From the NCBI GenBank assembly GCA_016716885.1, contig JADJUV010000009.1, forward strand, positions 1 through 64,000: 64,000 nt of DNA, read 5' to 3'. Shown here in pieces: positions 33,474 to 42,628 of the stretch. The position numbers and the translations under genes were made by a program. This DNA is from Candidatus Trichofilum aggregatum. Lineage in GTDB: Bacteria; Chloroflexota; Anaerolineae; Promineifilales; Promineifilaceae. Below the pieces are notes generated by a model. It saw nothing but the letters and a program-made list of their open reading frames with translations, did no database searches and was not told the DNA's origin. Position 1 is the stretch's first letter, and the number at the start of each line of letters is the position of its first letter.

Positions 33474-33483
33474 AGGGAGGGAG

Positions 33484-33514
33484 TTTCGAGTTTCAGGTTT
33501 CGAGTTTCAAGTTT
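33484..33514. repeat. Word repeat (GAGTTTC(A/G)AG)
   Basis: Four iterations of GTTTC(G/A)AG lie between crtY and the CrtO-like gene. The words match those at 42570-42606 in reverse orientation. Confidence 0.7.
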
Positions 33515-33515
33515 G

Positions 33516-35078
33516 TTAGCGGCCCAACTTAGGTAAATCACGGAGCACGACCGCGGCCGCGTTGCGACCCGATGCCCCCATAATACCACCGCCAGGGTGA
33601 GTACTGGCCCCGGTCAGGTAAAGTCCCTTCACCGGGCCACGATAATTGTTCATAGATAAGGCCGGTCGCAACATCAACATCTGATCCACCGACATTTCCA
33701 GGTGCATCACATTGCCCCGCAGGAGACCCAGCGTGCGCTCCAGGTAAAGCGGCGTCTCAATCAGTTCGCCGATCACTGCATCTTTGACATTCGGCGCATA
33801 CTCGGCCAGTTTGTTTAACATGCGGTCGGCTTCCCGCTGACCGATTTCATCCCAATTTTCCCCTGATACCAGTTCATAAGGGAAATATTGCCCCCACAAG
33901 AACAGGGTATGTTTGCCCGGTGGAGCCAGACTGTCATCCACAGCCGAAAAGGTCATGCTAATCAGGGCTGGCTGTTCCGAGGGTCGGCCCGCCAGATAAT
34001 CGCCATACGCCCGATCCAGGTAATCTAAATCGGGGCAGATAAATTGCAAAGCCCGGTGCTGTGGCCCAGCAGAACCGTTGGCCGCTGAGGGCAGAGCGGT
34101 GTAATTGGGCAGTTCGTGCATGGCGTAGCGCACAATCATGCCAAAGCCGTTGCCAATGCGCGTCTGCTCAATCACGCGCCGTTTGGCTTCTGGCACGCCG
34201 TCACCAAGCATCGCCAGGGTGGTGTGAATGTGCGCCCCGGAAACCACCGCTTTGGCCGTAAACTGCCGCCCATCCACTGTTTCGGCCCCGATGGCTCGTC
34301 CGTTGGTTGTTAAAATGTGGCGCACGGGGGCCGAGGTGTGAATCTCGCCGCCATGCGCCTCAATCATACGGCCTAGCGCCTGAGTCAACATACCGGAACC
34401 GCCACGCGGCCGCATCACGCCACTCACATGGTACATCGGTTGCCACAGGGCAAAAGGGGATGACAATGGCTCCGTGGGCGGTGGGCCAGATTGGGCCGCC
34501 ATCCAGCCGATGAGCGCCTGCACTTTGGGGCTCTTGAAGCTGTTCCGCAACAGTGGCCCATACCCCCGAAGCACATCCACCAGTTGTTCCATGCGGCGGG
34601 GGAACAGGCCACTACCTAACCCCATCGTGCGGAACATATTGAACGGGGTTGGCGTCTGCGAAAATGCTTCTACCATGCTTTCCGCCAGCGGGGTCCATTT
34701 ACGGATGAAGGCCCGGTAGGCGTCGGCATCTTCGGGGCAAACAGCCGCGATGCTCTCGCAGGTGCGGTCTAAATCTTTCCAGATAGTGATGTGGGAGCCA
34801 TCGGGAAAGGGGGCAAAAAAGAGCGGATCAATGTCAATATAATCCAGCCCGTATTGGCTCAGCCCTAAATCCTGTACGATGGGGGTATGATGAATGAGGA
34901 TGTGGGCTGAGCCGCCCAGGTCAAAACGAAAACCGGGGATGTGCTCTTCGGTGACAACGGCTCCCCCCACCAGAGGTCGCCGCTCCAACAGACCCACTTT
35001 GTAACCCGCTTTAGCCAGATAACCAGCACACACTAGCGCATTGTGGCCCGCGCCGATGAGGAGAACGTCGTAATCCAT
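33516..35078 (-). CDS. CrtO-like carotenoid ketolase / desaturase-family oxidoreductase
   Basis: About 520 residues. FAD dinucleotide-binding fold LLIGAGHNALVCAGYLAKAG (about 5-24), RRPLVGGAVVTEE and a C-terminal FAD segment GLYLTGASTHPGGGIMGASGRNAA. The HNAL and GxSTHPGG wording and the middle region (RPRGGSGMLTQALGRM) resemble CrtO beta-carotene ketolases more than CrtI. In the cluster it would modify the cyclised carotenoid, but the desaturase family is broad, so ketolase activity is inference. The start at 35078 (MDYDVLL) lacks a clear SD; the preceding sequence is a word repeat. Confidence 0.8.
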   Translation of the reverse strand: MDYDVLLIGAGHNALVCAGYLAKAGYKVGLLERRPLVGGAVVTEEHIPGFRFDLGGSAHILIHHTPIVQDLGLSQYGLDYIDIDPLFFAPFPDGSHITIWKDLDRTCESIAAVCPEDADAYRAFIRKWTPLAESMVEAFSQTPTPFNMFRTMGLGSGLFPRRMEQLVDVLRGYGPLLRNSFKSPKVQALIGWMAAQSGPPPTEPLSSPFALWQPMYHVSGVMRPRGGSGMLTQALGRMIEAHGGEIHTSAPVRHILTTNGRAIGAETVDGRQFTAKAVVSGAHIHTTLAMLGDGVPEAKRRVIEQTRIGNGFGMIVRYAMHELPNYTALPSAANGSAGPQHRALQFICPDLDYLDRAYGDYLAGRPSEQPALISMTFSAVDDSLAPPGKHTLFLWGQYFPYELVSGENWDEIGQREADRMLNKLAEYAPNVKDAVIGELIETPLYLERTLGLLRGNVMHLEMSVDQMLMLRPALSMNNYRGPVKGLYLTGASTHPGGGIMGASGRNAAAVVLRDLPKLGR

Positions 35079-35087
35079 AAGTGAAGT

Positions 35088-35152
35088 AACGATTGACGAT
35101 TTACGATTGACGATACCCAATCGTAAATCGTCAATCTAAAATCTAAAATCAA
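35088..35152. repeat. Word repeat (GATTGACGATTTAC / GTAAATCGTCAATC)
   Basis: Two iterations of CGATTGACGATT(TA) are followed by their reverse complement and by TCTAAAATCTAAAATC. The hairpin touches the end of crtB. Confidence 0.8.
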
Positions 35153-36102
35153 CTTACCCGCTGACTGCGCCACCAGATGCCAGGCAACTTGCTCAACTTC
35201 TGGACGGTGGAGACGTGGGCGCGGCGAGTGAAAACGTCGTAGTCGTGCCGTTCGATGTCGGTGAGGATGCCACGATAGAGTTCGGCCGCGGCCGCGATAG
35301 CCAACCGCCCGCCACTTCCCAGCAAACCGATACCGGGCCACGCTTCATCATACAACCTATTCGTCCGCTCAATCTGGAAACGCATAAACGCCCGCCAATT
35401 ATCCGTCACCAGCCCCCGCCGCAAATCCGCTTCCGTCAACCCAAACGCCGCCAACTCCTCTTGCGGCAGATAAACCCGTCCATTATGAAAATCTTCGGCA
35501 ATGTCCCGCAAAATATTGGTCATCTGCAAGGCCACACCTAACTTAATGGCGTAAGGAACCGCCTCTGGCCCGGCAAAGCCAGTGATGTGCATACTCATCA
35601 GCCCTACGGTTGAGGCCACGCCGTAACAGTAGGTTGTCAGGTCGCTGAAGGTTTGATAAGGCGCGTGCTCCAAATCTCGCGCCACACCGTCTAACAATTG
35701 GTGGGCGTAATGCTCCGGGATGTGGAAACGGCGGCGGGCATCATGCCAGGCCAACACCACCGGATCACGGCTGGTCGGAGCCGGGTTAAACGCCTGCATC
35801 CGCCACCGTTCCAGGGCTTCTTTGGGGTTGCCGTGGGGGTTATCCACGATGTCATCGCTGATGCGGCAAAAGGCATAAAGCGCCCGCGCCGCCTGCTGTT
35901 GGGGTTCCGGCATGAGGCCCGACGACAGGTGAAAGGAGCGGCTATGATGGGCGGTCAGGGCGGCGCAATAGGTATAAGCCTGTGCCAACAACGGATTGTC
36001 GGCGGGGCGGGTGCTGTGGTGAGCATGAGCCGACAGGCTGGCGTGGTTGGGTAAGGCAAGGGCTAGAAGCGTGTTTTCCCAATGGGGCTGGCTGACGGTC
36101 AT
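35149..36102 (-). CDS. crtB: Phytoene/squalene synthase family protein
   Basis: 317 residues. Condenses two prenyl diphosphates head to head; in this cluster the product should be phytoene from GGPP. Both aspartate-rich motifs are present: RISDDIVDN (about 81-89) and NILRDIAED (about 196-204); HHSRSFHLSS matches the N-terminal signature and GRVYLPQEEL the C-terminal one. SD AGGAG six bases before ATG. It lies 59 bases after crtI. Confidence 0.92.
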   Translation of the reverse strand: MTVSQPHWENTLLALALPNHASLSAHAHHSTRPADNPLLAQAYTYCAALTAHHSRSFHLSSGLMPEPQQQAARALYAFCRISDDIVDNPHGNPKEALERWRMQAFNPAPTSRDPVVLAWHDARRRFHIPEHYAHQLLDGVARDLEHAPYQTFSDLTTYCYGVASTVGLMSMHITGFAGPEAVPYAIKLGVALQMTNILRDIAEDFHNGRVYLPQEELAAFGLTEADLRRGLVTDNWRAFMRFQIERTNRLYDEAWPGIGLLGSGGRLAIAAAAELYRGILTDIERHDYDVFTRRAHVSTVQKLSKLPGIWWRSQRVS

Positions 36103-36124
36103 GGTTTCTCCTGAGGGGGGGCTT

Positions 36125-36152
36125 GGGGTTCCCCTGGTTCCTATGAGTTCCT
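36125..36152. repeat. Word repeat (GTTCC(C/T)... GAGTTCC)
   Basis: A short block of GGTTCC and GAGTTCC words in the crtI-crtB gap, related to those around the thrS genes. Confidence 0.6.
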
Positions 36153-36161
36153 TTTTCTTAT

Positions 36162-37700
36162 TTAGTACGCGGCCGCGACCCGGTACAGTTCATGCGTATC
36201 GTCTGACGTTTCCGTCACATACGCCGGGCCACCAATTAACTCATCCACAATCTTGGCCGAGGCCAACACCCCCGGCACACCCGCTCCCGGATGGGTTCCC
36301 GCACCCACAAAATACAGGTTTTCAAAATCCTCAGAGCGGTTGTGCGGCCGGAACCAGGCCGATTGGGTCAAGGTCGGTTGCACCGAAAAGGCTGACCCCA
36401 GGTGACTGTTCAAGGTGTTCTGGAAATGCAGGGGATCAATGTAATGTTCGGCCACAATGTTTTCCTGTAAGTCCGGCAGGTAATTCTCTTCCAGGAAATT
36501 CATGATGGCGTCCCGATATTTCGGGGCCATCACCGTCCAATCAATATCCGCCCCCAGATGGGGAACCGGTGATAACACATAAAACGCCTCGTGTCCTTCC
36601 GGGGCCATTGAGGGGTCAGTCATGGTGGGCATGTGCAGGTAGAGCGAAAAATCTTCCGGCAGCCCTTTGGTGCCAAATATCTCGGCCAACAGCTCTTTGT
36701 ACCGTTCACTGAGAATAATGTTGTGGTGGGCCAGATGACCGGTGTTGTACCGTTTCTTGGTGCCGAAGTAGATGACAAACAAGGACATGCTGTACTTTTT
36801 GCGTTTGATGCTGGCATCCGTGTTCTTGCGGCGATGTTGGGCCGGGATCATGTTCAGGTAGGTGTAAGCCACATCCGCATTGGAGACAACGATGTCGGCT
36901 TTGTAAACCGTGCCATCCTTGAGACGTACCCCGGTGGCTTTGCGCCCTTCGATGAGAATTTCATCTACTTCGGCGTTGAAGCGCACCGTACCGCCCAGGT
37001 CGCTGAATAAATCACCCAGCCCCTCAACGATGGCCCCCGTGCCGCCCAGGGCGTAATGGATACCCCACTCCCGCTCCAGGTAATGAATAAGGACATACAA
37101 TGAGGCGGCGTTGAATGGGTTGCCGCCGATGAGCAGAGGATGGAAGGAGAAACAGCGGCGCAGGAAATCGTTTTTGATGTATTTGGAGACGTAGCTGTAG
37201 ACGCTCCGGTACGACTCCAGGCGGATGAGGTCAGGAGCGACTTTGAGCATGTCGGTTACTTTGAGAAACGGTTTATCAATGAGGGCCATGCCCGTCTCAA
37301 AAATTTCTTTGGTGCTGGCGATGAAGCGGGTGTACCCCTCTTTATCGTCCGGTTCCCACTGATCAATCTGCTTGAGGGTGAACTCGTGATCACTGTTGTA
37401 ATCGAAGGAGCGCCCTTCGTGGTTGAAGATGCGATAGAACGGCTCGCACTGCACCAGTTTGACGTAATCTTCGCGATTTTTGCCCGCGGCCGCCCACAAT
37501 TCATCTAACATCCATGGGGCCGTAATCACCGTAGGGCCGCCGTCAAATTTAAAACCGTTGATTTCGTAGGTATAAGCGCGGCCGCCAAGTTTGTCCCGTT
37601 TTTCCAGTAAGGTGACTTGGTGTCCACGGGCCGCCAGACGCACCGCCGCCCCCAACCCACCAAAACCACTACCGATGACCACAATATTTTGCTTTTCCAT
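36162..37700 (-). CDS. crtI: Phytoene desaturase CrtI
   Basis: 512 residues. Dinucleotide-binding motif VVIGSGFGGLGAAVRLAARG (about 6-25), KRDKLGGRAYTY, FDGGPTVITAP (substrate/FAD contact) and the C-terminal signature NLYFVGAGTHPGAGVPGVLASAK. FAD-dependent enzyme that introduces the conjugated double bonds of lycopene. First gene of the crtI-crtB-crtO-crtY unit. The start at 37700 has GGAG nine bases upstream; a longer frame to 37751 does not. No crtE (GGPP synthase) is linked. Confidence 0.93.
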   Translation of the reverse strand: MEKQNIVVIGSGFGGLGAAVRLAARGHQVTLLEKRDKLGGRAYTYEINGFKFDGGPTVITAPWMLDELWAAAGKNREDYVKLVQCEPFYRIFNHEGRSFDYNSDHEFTLKQIDQWEPDDKEGYTRFIASTKEIFETGMALIDKPFLKVTDMLKVAPDLIRLESYRSVYSYVSKYIKNDFLRRCFSFHPLLIGGNPFNAASLYVLIHYLEREWGIHYALGGTGAIVEGLGDLFSDLGGTVRFNAEVDEILIEGRKATGVRLKDGTVYKADIVVSNADVAYTYLNMIPAQHRRKNTDASIKRKKYSMSLFVIYFGTKKRYNTGHLAHHNIILSERYKELLAEIFGTKGLPEDFSLYLHMPTMTDPSMAPEGHEAFYVLSPVPHLGADIDWTVMAPKYRDAIMNFLEENYLPDLQENIVAEHYIDPLHFQNTLNSHLGSAFSVQPTLTQSAWFRPHNRSEDFENLYFVGAGTHPGAGVPGVLASAKIVDELIGGPAYVTETSDDTHELYRVAAAY

Positions 37701-37772
37701 AAAACAACTCCAACAGAGTAAACGGGTTTGATGCCCGTCATTTATTTGCAATATTCAGGCTACAACACGGTT

Positions 37773-37801
37773 ATCATAAATCATTGTTCATAATTTGTCA
37801 A
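37773..37801 (-). promoter_or_regulatory. Promoter of the carotenoid cluster with an overlapping dyad
   Basis: On the minus strand TTGACA (37801-37796), a 17-base spacer and TATGAT (37778-37773). An imperfect dyad, ATTGACAAATTATGAACAAT, overlaps the -35 and spacer and could be an operator, for example for a MerR/CarH/LitR-like repressor. The dyad is suggestive only. Confidence 0.7.
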
Positions 37802-37960
37802 TATTTTGCAATGATATTGGCGGGTTTACTCAATGGAACAGGGATCGCGGGGGGCATGATGCCTGGCACGCTTCATTCATTATGACGCACAATCGTTTAT
37901 AGTGGATGTGTGCGTTTGTTGGAAAACGCGCAACGATAGATTTTCAGATGGGGTTTTAGC

Positions 37961-38058
37961 TGGTAGTGACCGCTTTAGCGGGCTGACGTCAGCCCGCAAT
38001 GATTAATTACCACCCGCGGCGAGATACCGGTTATCAACTTCATAAGCGGTCACTACCA
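37961..38058. repeat. 98-bp element with 15-bp inverted ends TGGTAGTGACCGCTT
   Basis: TGGTAGTGACCGCTT (37961-37975) and AAGCGGTCACTACCA (38044-38058) are exact reverse complements. The inner part holds a GCGGGCTGACG / CGTCAGCCCGC palindrome. It belongs to the GTAGTGAC family at 18396 and 44350. No flanking target duplication was seen. Confidence 0.85.
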
Positions 38059-38156
38059 ACGGTGAAGGTGGTGTTTGTCGGGGCGCCTGCCCATTATCTT
38101 CGGCAAGCTCAGGCAACGGGCATAATATGAGGTTTTTTCGCCACGTGGGGCCATAT

Positions 38157-39863
38157 TTACTGCATGAGGGTCCAGCCCTGGTAGTTGAGGGTAAACTGGG
38201 CTGCTTTGAGGCGGTAATCGGTGGTGGTGGTGACGAGGGCGGTGGCCTGGTTGCCGTTGATGGTGAGGCGATGCACTTCGTAGCCGAGCGCGGCCGCGGA
38301 CTGCACCAATCGCCAATAATCTGAGGCCAACGGATCCAGGAACGCCCCATCATTGTCCAACACCCGGTTCACACTATCGAGTAACACATTGGCCCGGTTG
38401 AAATCACCCTCCCGTAAAGCCACATCAGCCGAGACCAGCATCGCTTCCAGGGTGACATTCACCTCAGCCGTGGGGTGGCGCAGGAGATCGGCGGTGATGC
38501 CCCGTTCGCGGGCGGCGGGGGGATAGGGCAGCCAGGCGGTAAGATAGTAAGCGGTGGGGTCATATTGGTTTTGGTAACGGCGCATGGTGTCATAAAAACG
38601 CACCGTCGTCGCCAGATCAGCCACATCGGTGCTGTTCCAGGGTTGTCGGCCCAGATAATTTAGCCACTCCGTTTCCAGTTGGGTAAGCGATTTATGGAAA
38701 TGGTTTTGCAGGTGGTGGCTGACCCCTTCGGCCTGACTGGCTGCGCCCCGTGTATCCAGGGTGGCGTAAAAAGCGCGGGTGCGCTCCCAGCCGAACTGGT
38801 TGACCAGGTAGCTGAAAAAGCTGGCCGCTTCCAGGTAACTGACTTCGTGCTGGGCCGGGTAGAAATCATTGATGAGGTCGGTCAAGGGGACGAAGAGGCC
38901 GGTTTGCAGGAGCGCGGCCGCGCGCCTATCCAGATTCTCCGTTTTGTAATGTCCACCCGTCGCCCACACGGCCACCCCTTCGGCAAAAAAGGTGATGCGG
39001 TTGGGGGCAAACTGCTGATCCAGCAGGTGAATGGTCTCGTGGACGAGCACTTCGTACAACCCACCCCCGGCATAATTGCGATCCAGGTAGGAGATAGCAA
39101 TGACAGATGAAGCGTATCCCCCCTGGCCCACCACCCGATCTAAAAAGTAGAACTCATATTTTTTCTGGGGCGTTTCATCCAGCGCATCTATGGCCTGCTG
39201 AATGGCCCGGTCTACCTCGCCGGAGAGGAAGGGCAGATCACGCGCGGCCGCGGTGCCACTGATGGCGTAAACGTGCGCATAACTGGTCTCAACGGAAACC
39301 CAGGTCGCGGCCGCGGCCGCGGGCGGTTGCACCTGCACCACCAGGGTATAGACGTTATTATCCGGGTTCTCATCCCCATTCACCAGGCGGTCACGCGGGT
39401 CCAAAATGACCTCAATCTCGTATTCCCCCAACAGGCCCGTCGTGTCCCAGGCCCACTCATACAGCCCTACCGCATCCCCGTTCAAATTACTGCCAGTCAG
39501 TCGATTATCCAAAATCGCCTGACCATCAACCTTTATCATCACTTCAACATCGCTGGGGTTAAGCTGATCGGGCACAAAAGGAAACACTTGAAAAGTGACC
39601 CGTTCGCCCGTGTAAATCTCAGGGGCCGGGTAGTAGAAAAAGTCATCGGTGTTGATAGCCAGATCGGTGGGAGGCAGGGTGTTGGTGGGCGAAGGTTGGG
39701 GGCTGGGGGTAGGTTCGGGAAGGGTAGGTGAGAGGGTAGGTTGGGTGGAAGGGGTCGCGGCCGCGGTCTCCATAACCGGCACGGGTGTCTCAGTGGCCTG
39801 ATTCGTCAAGCCACAAGCCAGGAGTAAAAACAAAAGTAATGGGTAATAGCGTAAAACTTTCAT
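38157..39863 (-). CDS. Lipoprotein with gluzincin-type metallopeptidase domain
   Basis: 568 residues. Lipobox LLLACG (Cys about 17), Thr/Pro-rich linker (about 20-70), a beta-sandwich CARDB-like domain (about 75-185: VTFQVFPFVPDQ, DVEVMIKVDGQ), then a peptidase MA-like domain with VLVHETIHLLDQQ (about 270-282, HExxH) and FFAEGVAVW (about 290), the downstream Glu being the likely third zinc ligand. Expected to act outside the membrane; substrate unknown. Single gene. Several GCGGCCGC words fall in Ala-rich parts. Confidence 0.82.
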   Translation of the reverse strand: MKVLRYYPLLLFLLLACGLTNQATETPVPVMETAAATPSTQPTLSPTLPEPTPSPQPSPTNTLPPTDLAINTDDFFYYPAPEIYTGERVTFQVFPFVPDQLNPSDVEVMIKVDGQAILDNRLTGSNLNGDAVGLYEWAWDTTGLLGEYEIEVILDPRDRLVNGDENPDNNVYTLVVQVQPPAAAAATWVSVETSYAHVYAISGTAAARDLPFLSGEVDRAIQQAIDALDETPQKKYEFYFLDRVVGQGGYASSVIAISYLDRNYAGGGLYEVLVHETIHLLDQQFAPNRITFFAEGVAVWATGGHYKTENLDRRAAALLQTGLFVPLTDLINDFYPAQHEVSYLEAASFFSYLVNQFGWERTRAFYATLDTRGAASQAEGVSHHLQNHFHKSLTQLETEWLNYLGRQPWNSTDVADLATTVRFYDTMRRYQNQYDPTAYYLTAWLPYPPAARERGITADLLRHPTAEVNVTLEAMLVSADVALREGDFNRANVLLDSVNRVLDNDGAFLDPLASDYWRLVQSAAALGYEVHRLTINGNQATALVTTTTDYRLKAAQFTLNYQGWTLMQ

Positions 39864-40002
39864 AGGATGGAACTGCTTGGATCAAGAGGGTATATGACAA
39901 AATTCTCTACACCCTACATTATACGCTTCACCTTAAACAATCTTACGACACTTACCAGACTTCTAAGATGCGTCTAACTGATAGATGGGCATTTCGGGTT
40001 TG

Positions 40003-40053
40003 GAGTGGACGCTTTAGCGGACGAGTGTCTACCGGCTAAAGCCTCGATTCCGG
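40003..40053. repeat. Degenerate GTAGTGAC/CTTTAG-family repeat
   Basis: GGAGTGGACGCTTTAGCGGACGA with CCGGCTAAAGCC downstream resembles the 18396 repeats but with several changes. Confidence 0.5.
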
Positions 40054-40197
40054 TTTTCGCCAAACTCCGGTTGCCTATGGGGCTTTTCCCTACCCCGCCC
40101 CGGTTAGAAGAGGGTTAGGGGGAAGGGTTCATTGGGGAAAATGGTAATCACCTCATTGGCTTAGACAAACTGGGGTGAAGGCTATCACAAAAAGCGT

Positions 40198-40203
40198 TAT
40201 AAT
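40198..40203 (+). promoter_or_regulatory. Candidate -10 box for icd
   Basis: TATAAT lies 99 bases before the icd start. The -35 region is not recognisable. Confidence 0.45.
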
Positions 40204-40302
40204 CGTCGCTCGACGTGTCATGTATGCCGTAGAAAATTATCCCTCACGCTACCCCATACAGGGCATAATACGATTTAATTCAACCGATTAGGAGAGATTA
40301 CC

Positions 40303-41544
40303 ATGTCATTTACCCATATTCGCGTTCCCGAAGGCGAAAAAATTAGTTATAGCAACGGCAAACTGCACGTTCCTGACCACCCAATTGTAGCTTTTATTGA
40401 GGGCGATGGAATTGGTGTAGACATTACCCCCGCTTCACTTAAGGTATGGGATGCTGCTGTAGAAAAAGCTTACGGTGGCACCCGAAAAATCGCCTGGATG
40501 GAAATTTATTGTGGCGAGAAAGCGGCCGCGCTCTACGATGGCAACTATATGCCCGAAGAAACATTTACGGCCATGCGTGAATATGTGGTCGGCATCAAGG
40601 GGCCACTCACCACGCCCATCGGGGGCGGTTTCCGTAGCCTGAATGTGACCCTGCGCCAGGTGTTGGATTTGTATGCCTGTGTGCGCCCCGTCAAATACAT
40701 TGCGGGTACCCCCAGCCCGGTGCGTGAGCCGGAGAAAATGGACATCGTTATCTACCGGGAAAATACGGAAGATGTGTATTCCGGGGTAGAGTGGACAGCC
40801 AATTCTGAAGAAGCGAAGGCGCTGATTAAAATCATGAATGAGCAGATGGGTAAAAATATCCGTCCTGACTCAGCGATTGGCATCAAACCGGTGAGTGAGT
40901 TTGGCACAAAACGGTTGGTGCGTCAGGCGATTGAATATGCGCTGGCCCGCGGCCGCGGTAGCGTCACCATCGTCCACAAAGGCAACATCATGAAATTCAC
41001 CGAAGGGGCGTTCAAGACCTGGGGTTATGAGCTGGCCGCCGAAGAATATGGGGATGTCACCATTACTGAAGATGAACTGTGGGAAAAGTACAACGGCGAA
41101 CAACCCGCAGGCAAAATCGTCATCAAAGACCGCATTGCCGATAACATGCTCCAGCAGTTACTCACCCGCACCTCAGATTATGAAGTAGTCGCCACGTTGA
41201 ATTTGAATGGCGATTACATGAGCGACGCGGCCGCGGCCCAGGTTGGTGGTTTAGGCATGGCCCCCGGTGGTAACATCGGCGATGGCGTAGCCCTCTTTGA
41301 AGCCACCCACGGCACCGCCCCCAAATACGCTGGCAAAGACATGGTCAACCCCGGTAGCCTCATCCTCAGCGGTATGATGATGTTAGAATACATGGGTTGG
41401 ACCGAAGCGGCCGCGCTCGTTGAACAAGGGTTGGCCCGCACCATCCAGGCCAAAACCGTAACCTACGACCTCCATCGCCAAATCGAAGGCGCTACCAAAC
41501 TCAGTTGCTCTGCCTTCGCCCAGGCCATCGTTGACAACATGTAA
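40303..41544 (+). CDS. icd: Isocitrate dehydrogenase, NADP-type
   Basis: Oxidative decarboxylation of isocitrate to 2-oxoglutarate in the TCA cycle. 413 residues, typical of the E. coli-type enzyme. IEGDGIGVDITPASLKVWDA (about 30-49), TTPIGGGFRSLNVTLRQ (substrate binding, includes the Ser phosphorylation-loop region in enterics), VRPVKYIAGTPSPV, YRENTEDVYSGVEW (about 152-165) and ATHGTAPKYAGKDMVNPGS (cofactor). The Lys and Tyr after the THGTAPKYAG motif fit NADP preference. SD AGGAGAG lies seven bases before the ATG. Confidence 0.95.
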   Translation: MSFTHIRVPEGEKISYSNGKLHVPDHPIVAFIEGDGIGVDITPASLKVWDAAVEKAYGGTRKIAWMEIYCGEKAAALYDGNYMPEETFTAMREYVVGIKGPLTTPIGGGFRSLNVTLRQVLDLYACVRPVKYIAGTPSPVREPEKMDIVIYRENTEDVYSGVEWTANSEEAKALIKIMNEQMGKNIRPDSAIGIKPVSEFGTKRLVRQAIEYALARGRGSVTIVHKGNIMKFTEGAFKTWGYELAAEEYGDVTITEDELWEKYNGEQPAGKIVIKDRIADNMLQQLLTRTSDYEVVATLNLNGDYMSDAAAAQVGGLGMAPGGNIGDGVALFEATHGTAPKYAGKDMVNPGSLILSGMMMLEYMGWTEAAALVEQGLARTIQAKTVTYDLHRQIEGATKLSCSAFAQAIVDNM

Positions 41545-41552
41545 TTGACAAG

Positions 41553-41657
41553 GGGTGTGTGCCCTTTCAGTTGAAAGGCGAGGAGTGAGCATCCCCAGAT
41601 GCGAACGGGTCGGCATCTGGGGATGCCTTTCTCCTCTAACTCATTTGAAACACACCC
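41553..41657. mobile_element. 105-bp MITE-like element with 9-bp target duplication, directly after icd
   Basis: The ends GGGTGTGT (41553) and (TGAA)ACACACCC (41657) are inverted, and ATTGACAAG is directly repeated at both sides (41544-41552 and 41658-41666). The left duplication begins in the icd stop codon. The inside holds a strong hairpin (41589-41626), which may serve as icd terminator. The same ends occur at 50884-51039. Confidence 0.8.
41589..41626. terminator. Hairpin inside the element, possible icd terminator
   Basis: Exact 14-base arms GCATCCCCAGATGC / GCATCTGGGGATGC, followed by CTTTCTCCTCT, which is pyrimidine-rich but not a pure T run. Confidence 0.55.
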
Positions 41658-41679
41658 ATTGACAAGTCTCCCTATCAGT

Positions 41680-41840
41680 TTGTCGCCGGAACCCCATCCC
41701 CCCGCCCCAGGGTCGGGAAACTTTTCTGGACGCGGTTAGGTTCCCCCCTTCCCTCTGGGCAGGGGGATGCGTTCTTCCGACTCAATCTACCAAAGAGTTC
41801 GGTAAAGCTGTACGAGTGCTCTGTTAAGAAAGTTAAAACC
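41680..41840. repeat. Decayed copy of the 51276-51519 element, opposite orientation
   Basis: GGGGGATG(C)G(T)TCTTCCGACT and the following GGTAAAGCTG(T)AC match the reverse complement of the left part of the 51276-51519 element with scattered mismatches. No gene is present in 41667-42043 otherwise. Confidence 0.6.
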
Positions 41841-42043
41841 CAAGCAGTTCGCACATGGGCGTGCTCACTCCTCAATCTTTAACTTAACAAGGCACCAGCC
41901 TGGTGTTACAACCCTTGACAATCTAACTTTGGCGAAAACAAAATTGTTCTCTGGAAATCTCTCACTCTCTTAATCTCTCAATTTCCAGAGTCCCAATTAA
42001 AAATCGTCCTGTCCTAATTTTGTACCCTTTACGACGAGGAATC

Positions 42044-42415
42044 ATGCCTACTCACGAAGAATCTTACGGCAAAATAGACATTTCTCCGCTGGCCGTATCC
42101 ACCATCGCCAGCCATGCCATTAACCAATGTTATGGTGTCGTCGGTATGGCGAGTAAAAACCTGGCCGATGGCCTTTCACAACTGCTTTCCCGTGATAGCC
42201 ATAAAGGTATAGATGTTCAATTTGATGAGGATGGAGCCATCGTGATAGACGTTTATGTGATCGTCGAATATGGAACCCGCATCCGCGTTGTTGCTGAAAG
42301 CATCCAGAACACGGTCAAATTTCACGTGGAAAAAGCCATTGGCCTACCTGTGCGAGCGGTCAATGTTTATGTCCATGGTTTGCGTTTAAGCAATCAAAAC
42401 GACAAAAAATCGTAG
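42044..42415 (+). CDS. Asp23/Gls24 family envelope stress protein
   Basis: 123 residues. The family core is present: GKIDISPLAVSTIASHAINQCYGVVGM (about 8-34), IDVQFDEDGAIVIDVYVIVEYGTRI and VEKAIGLPVRAVNVYVHGLRL. Asp23 proteins lie at the membrane in Gram-positives and respond to alkaline or envelope stress. SD GAGGA supports ATG 42044. It is followed by a FakA-like gene in the same direction, the same pairing as yloU-yloV in Bacillota. Confidence 0.9.
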   Translation: MPTHEESYGKIDISPLAVSTIASHAINQCYGVVGMASKNLADGLSQLLSRDSHKGIDVQFDEDGAIVIDVYVIVEYGTRIRVVAESIQNTVKFHVEKAIGLPVRAVNVYVHGLRLSNQNDKKS

Positions 42416-42420
42416 ATAAA

Positions 42421-42606
42421 GATTTTTAACCACAGACGTCACAGATTGGCACAGATTTTTCTTTTCTCTGCGTTCTCTGCATCTGTGCGGTTCGTTATTT
42501 TCTCAGGAGTTCCCATGAGCGGGCACTCACCAAGATGAATGAAAATTCGGGGAACTCCTAGGAACTCAGGGGAACTCGAAACCTGAAACTCGAAACTCGA
42601 AACTTA
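42421..42606. repeat. Three adjacent word-repeat blocks
   Basis: ACAGACGTCACAGATTGGCACAG words (42430-42460), GGAACTCCTAGGAACTCAGGGGAACTC-type words (42540-42572) and GAAACCTGAAACTCGAAACTCGAAAC-type words (42568-42606) follow one another between asp23 and the kinase gene. All three have relatives elsewhere in the window. Confidence 0.75.
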
Positions 42607-42628
42607 TTTTCGTAGGAGAAACTGGCGC

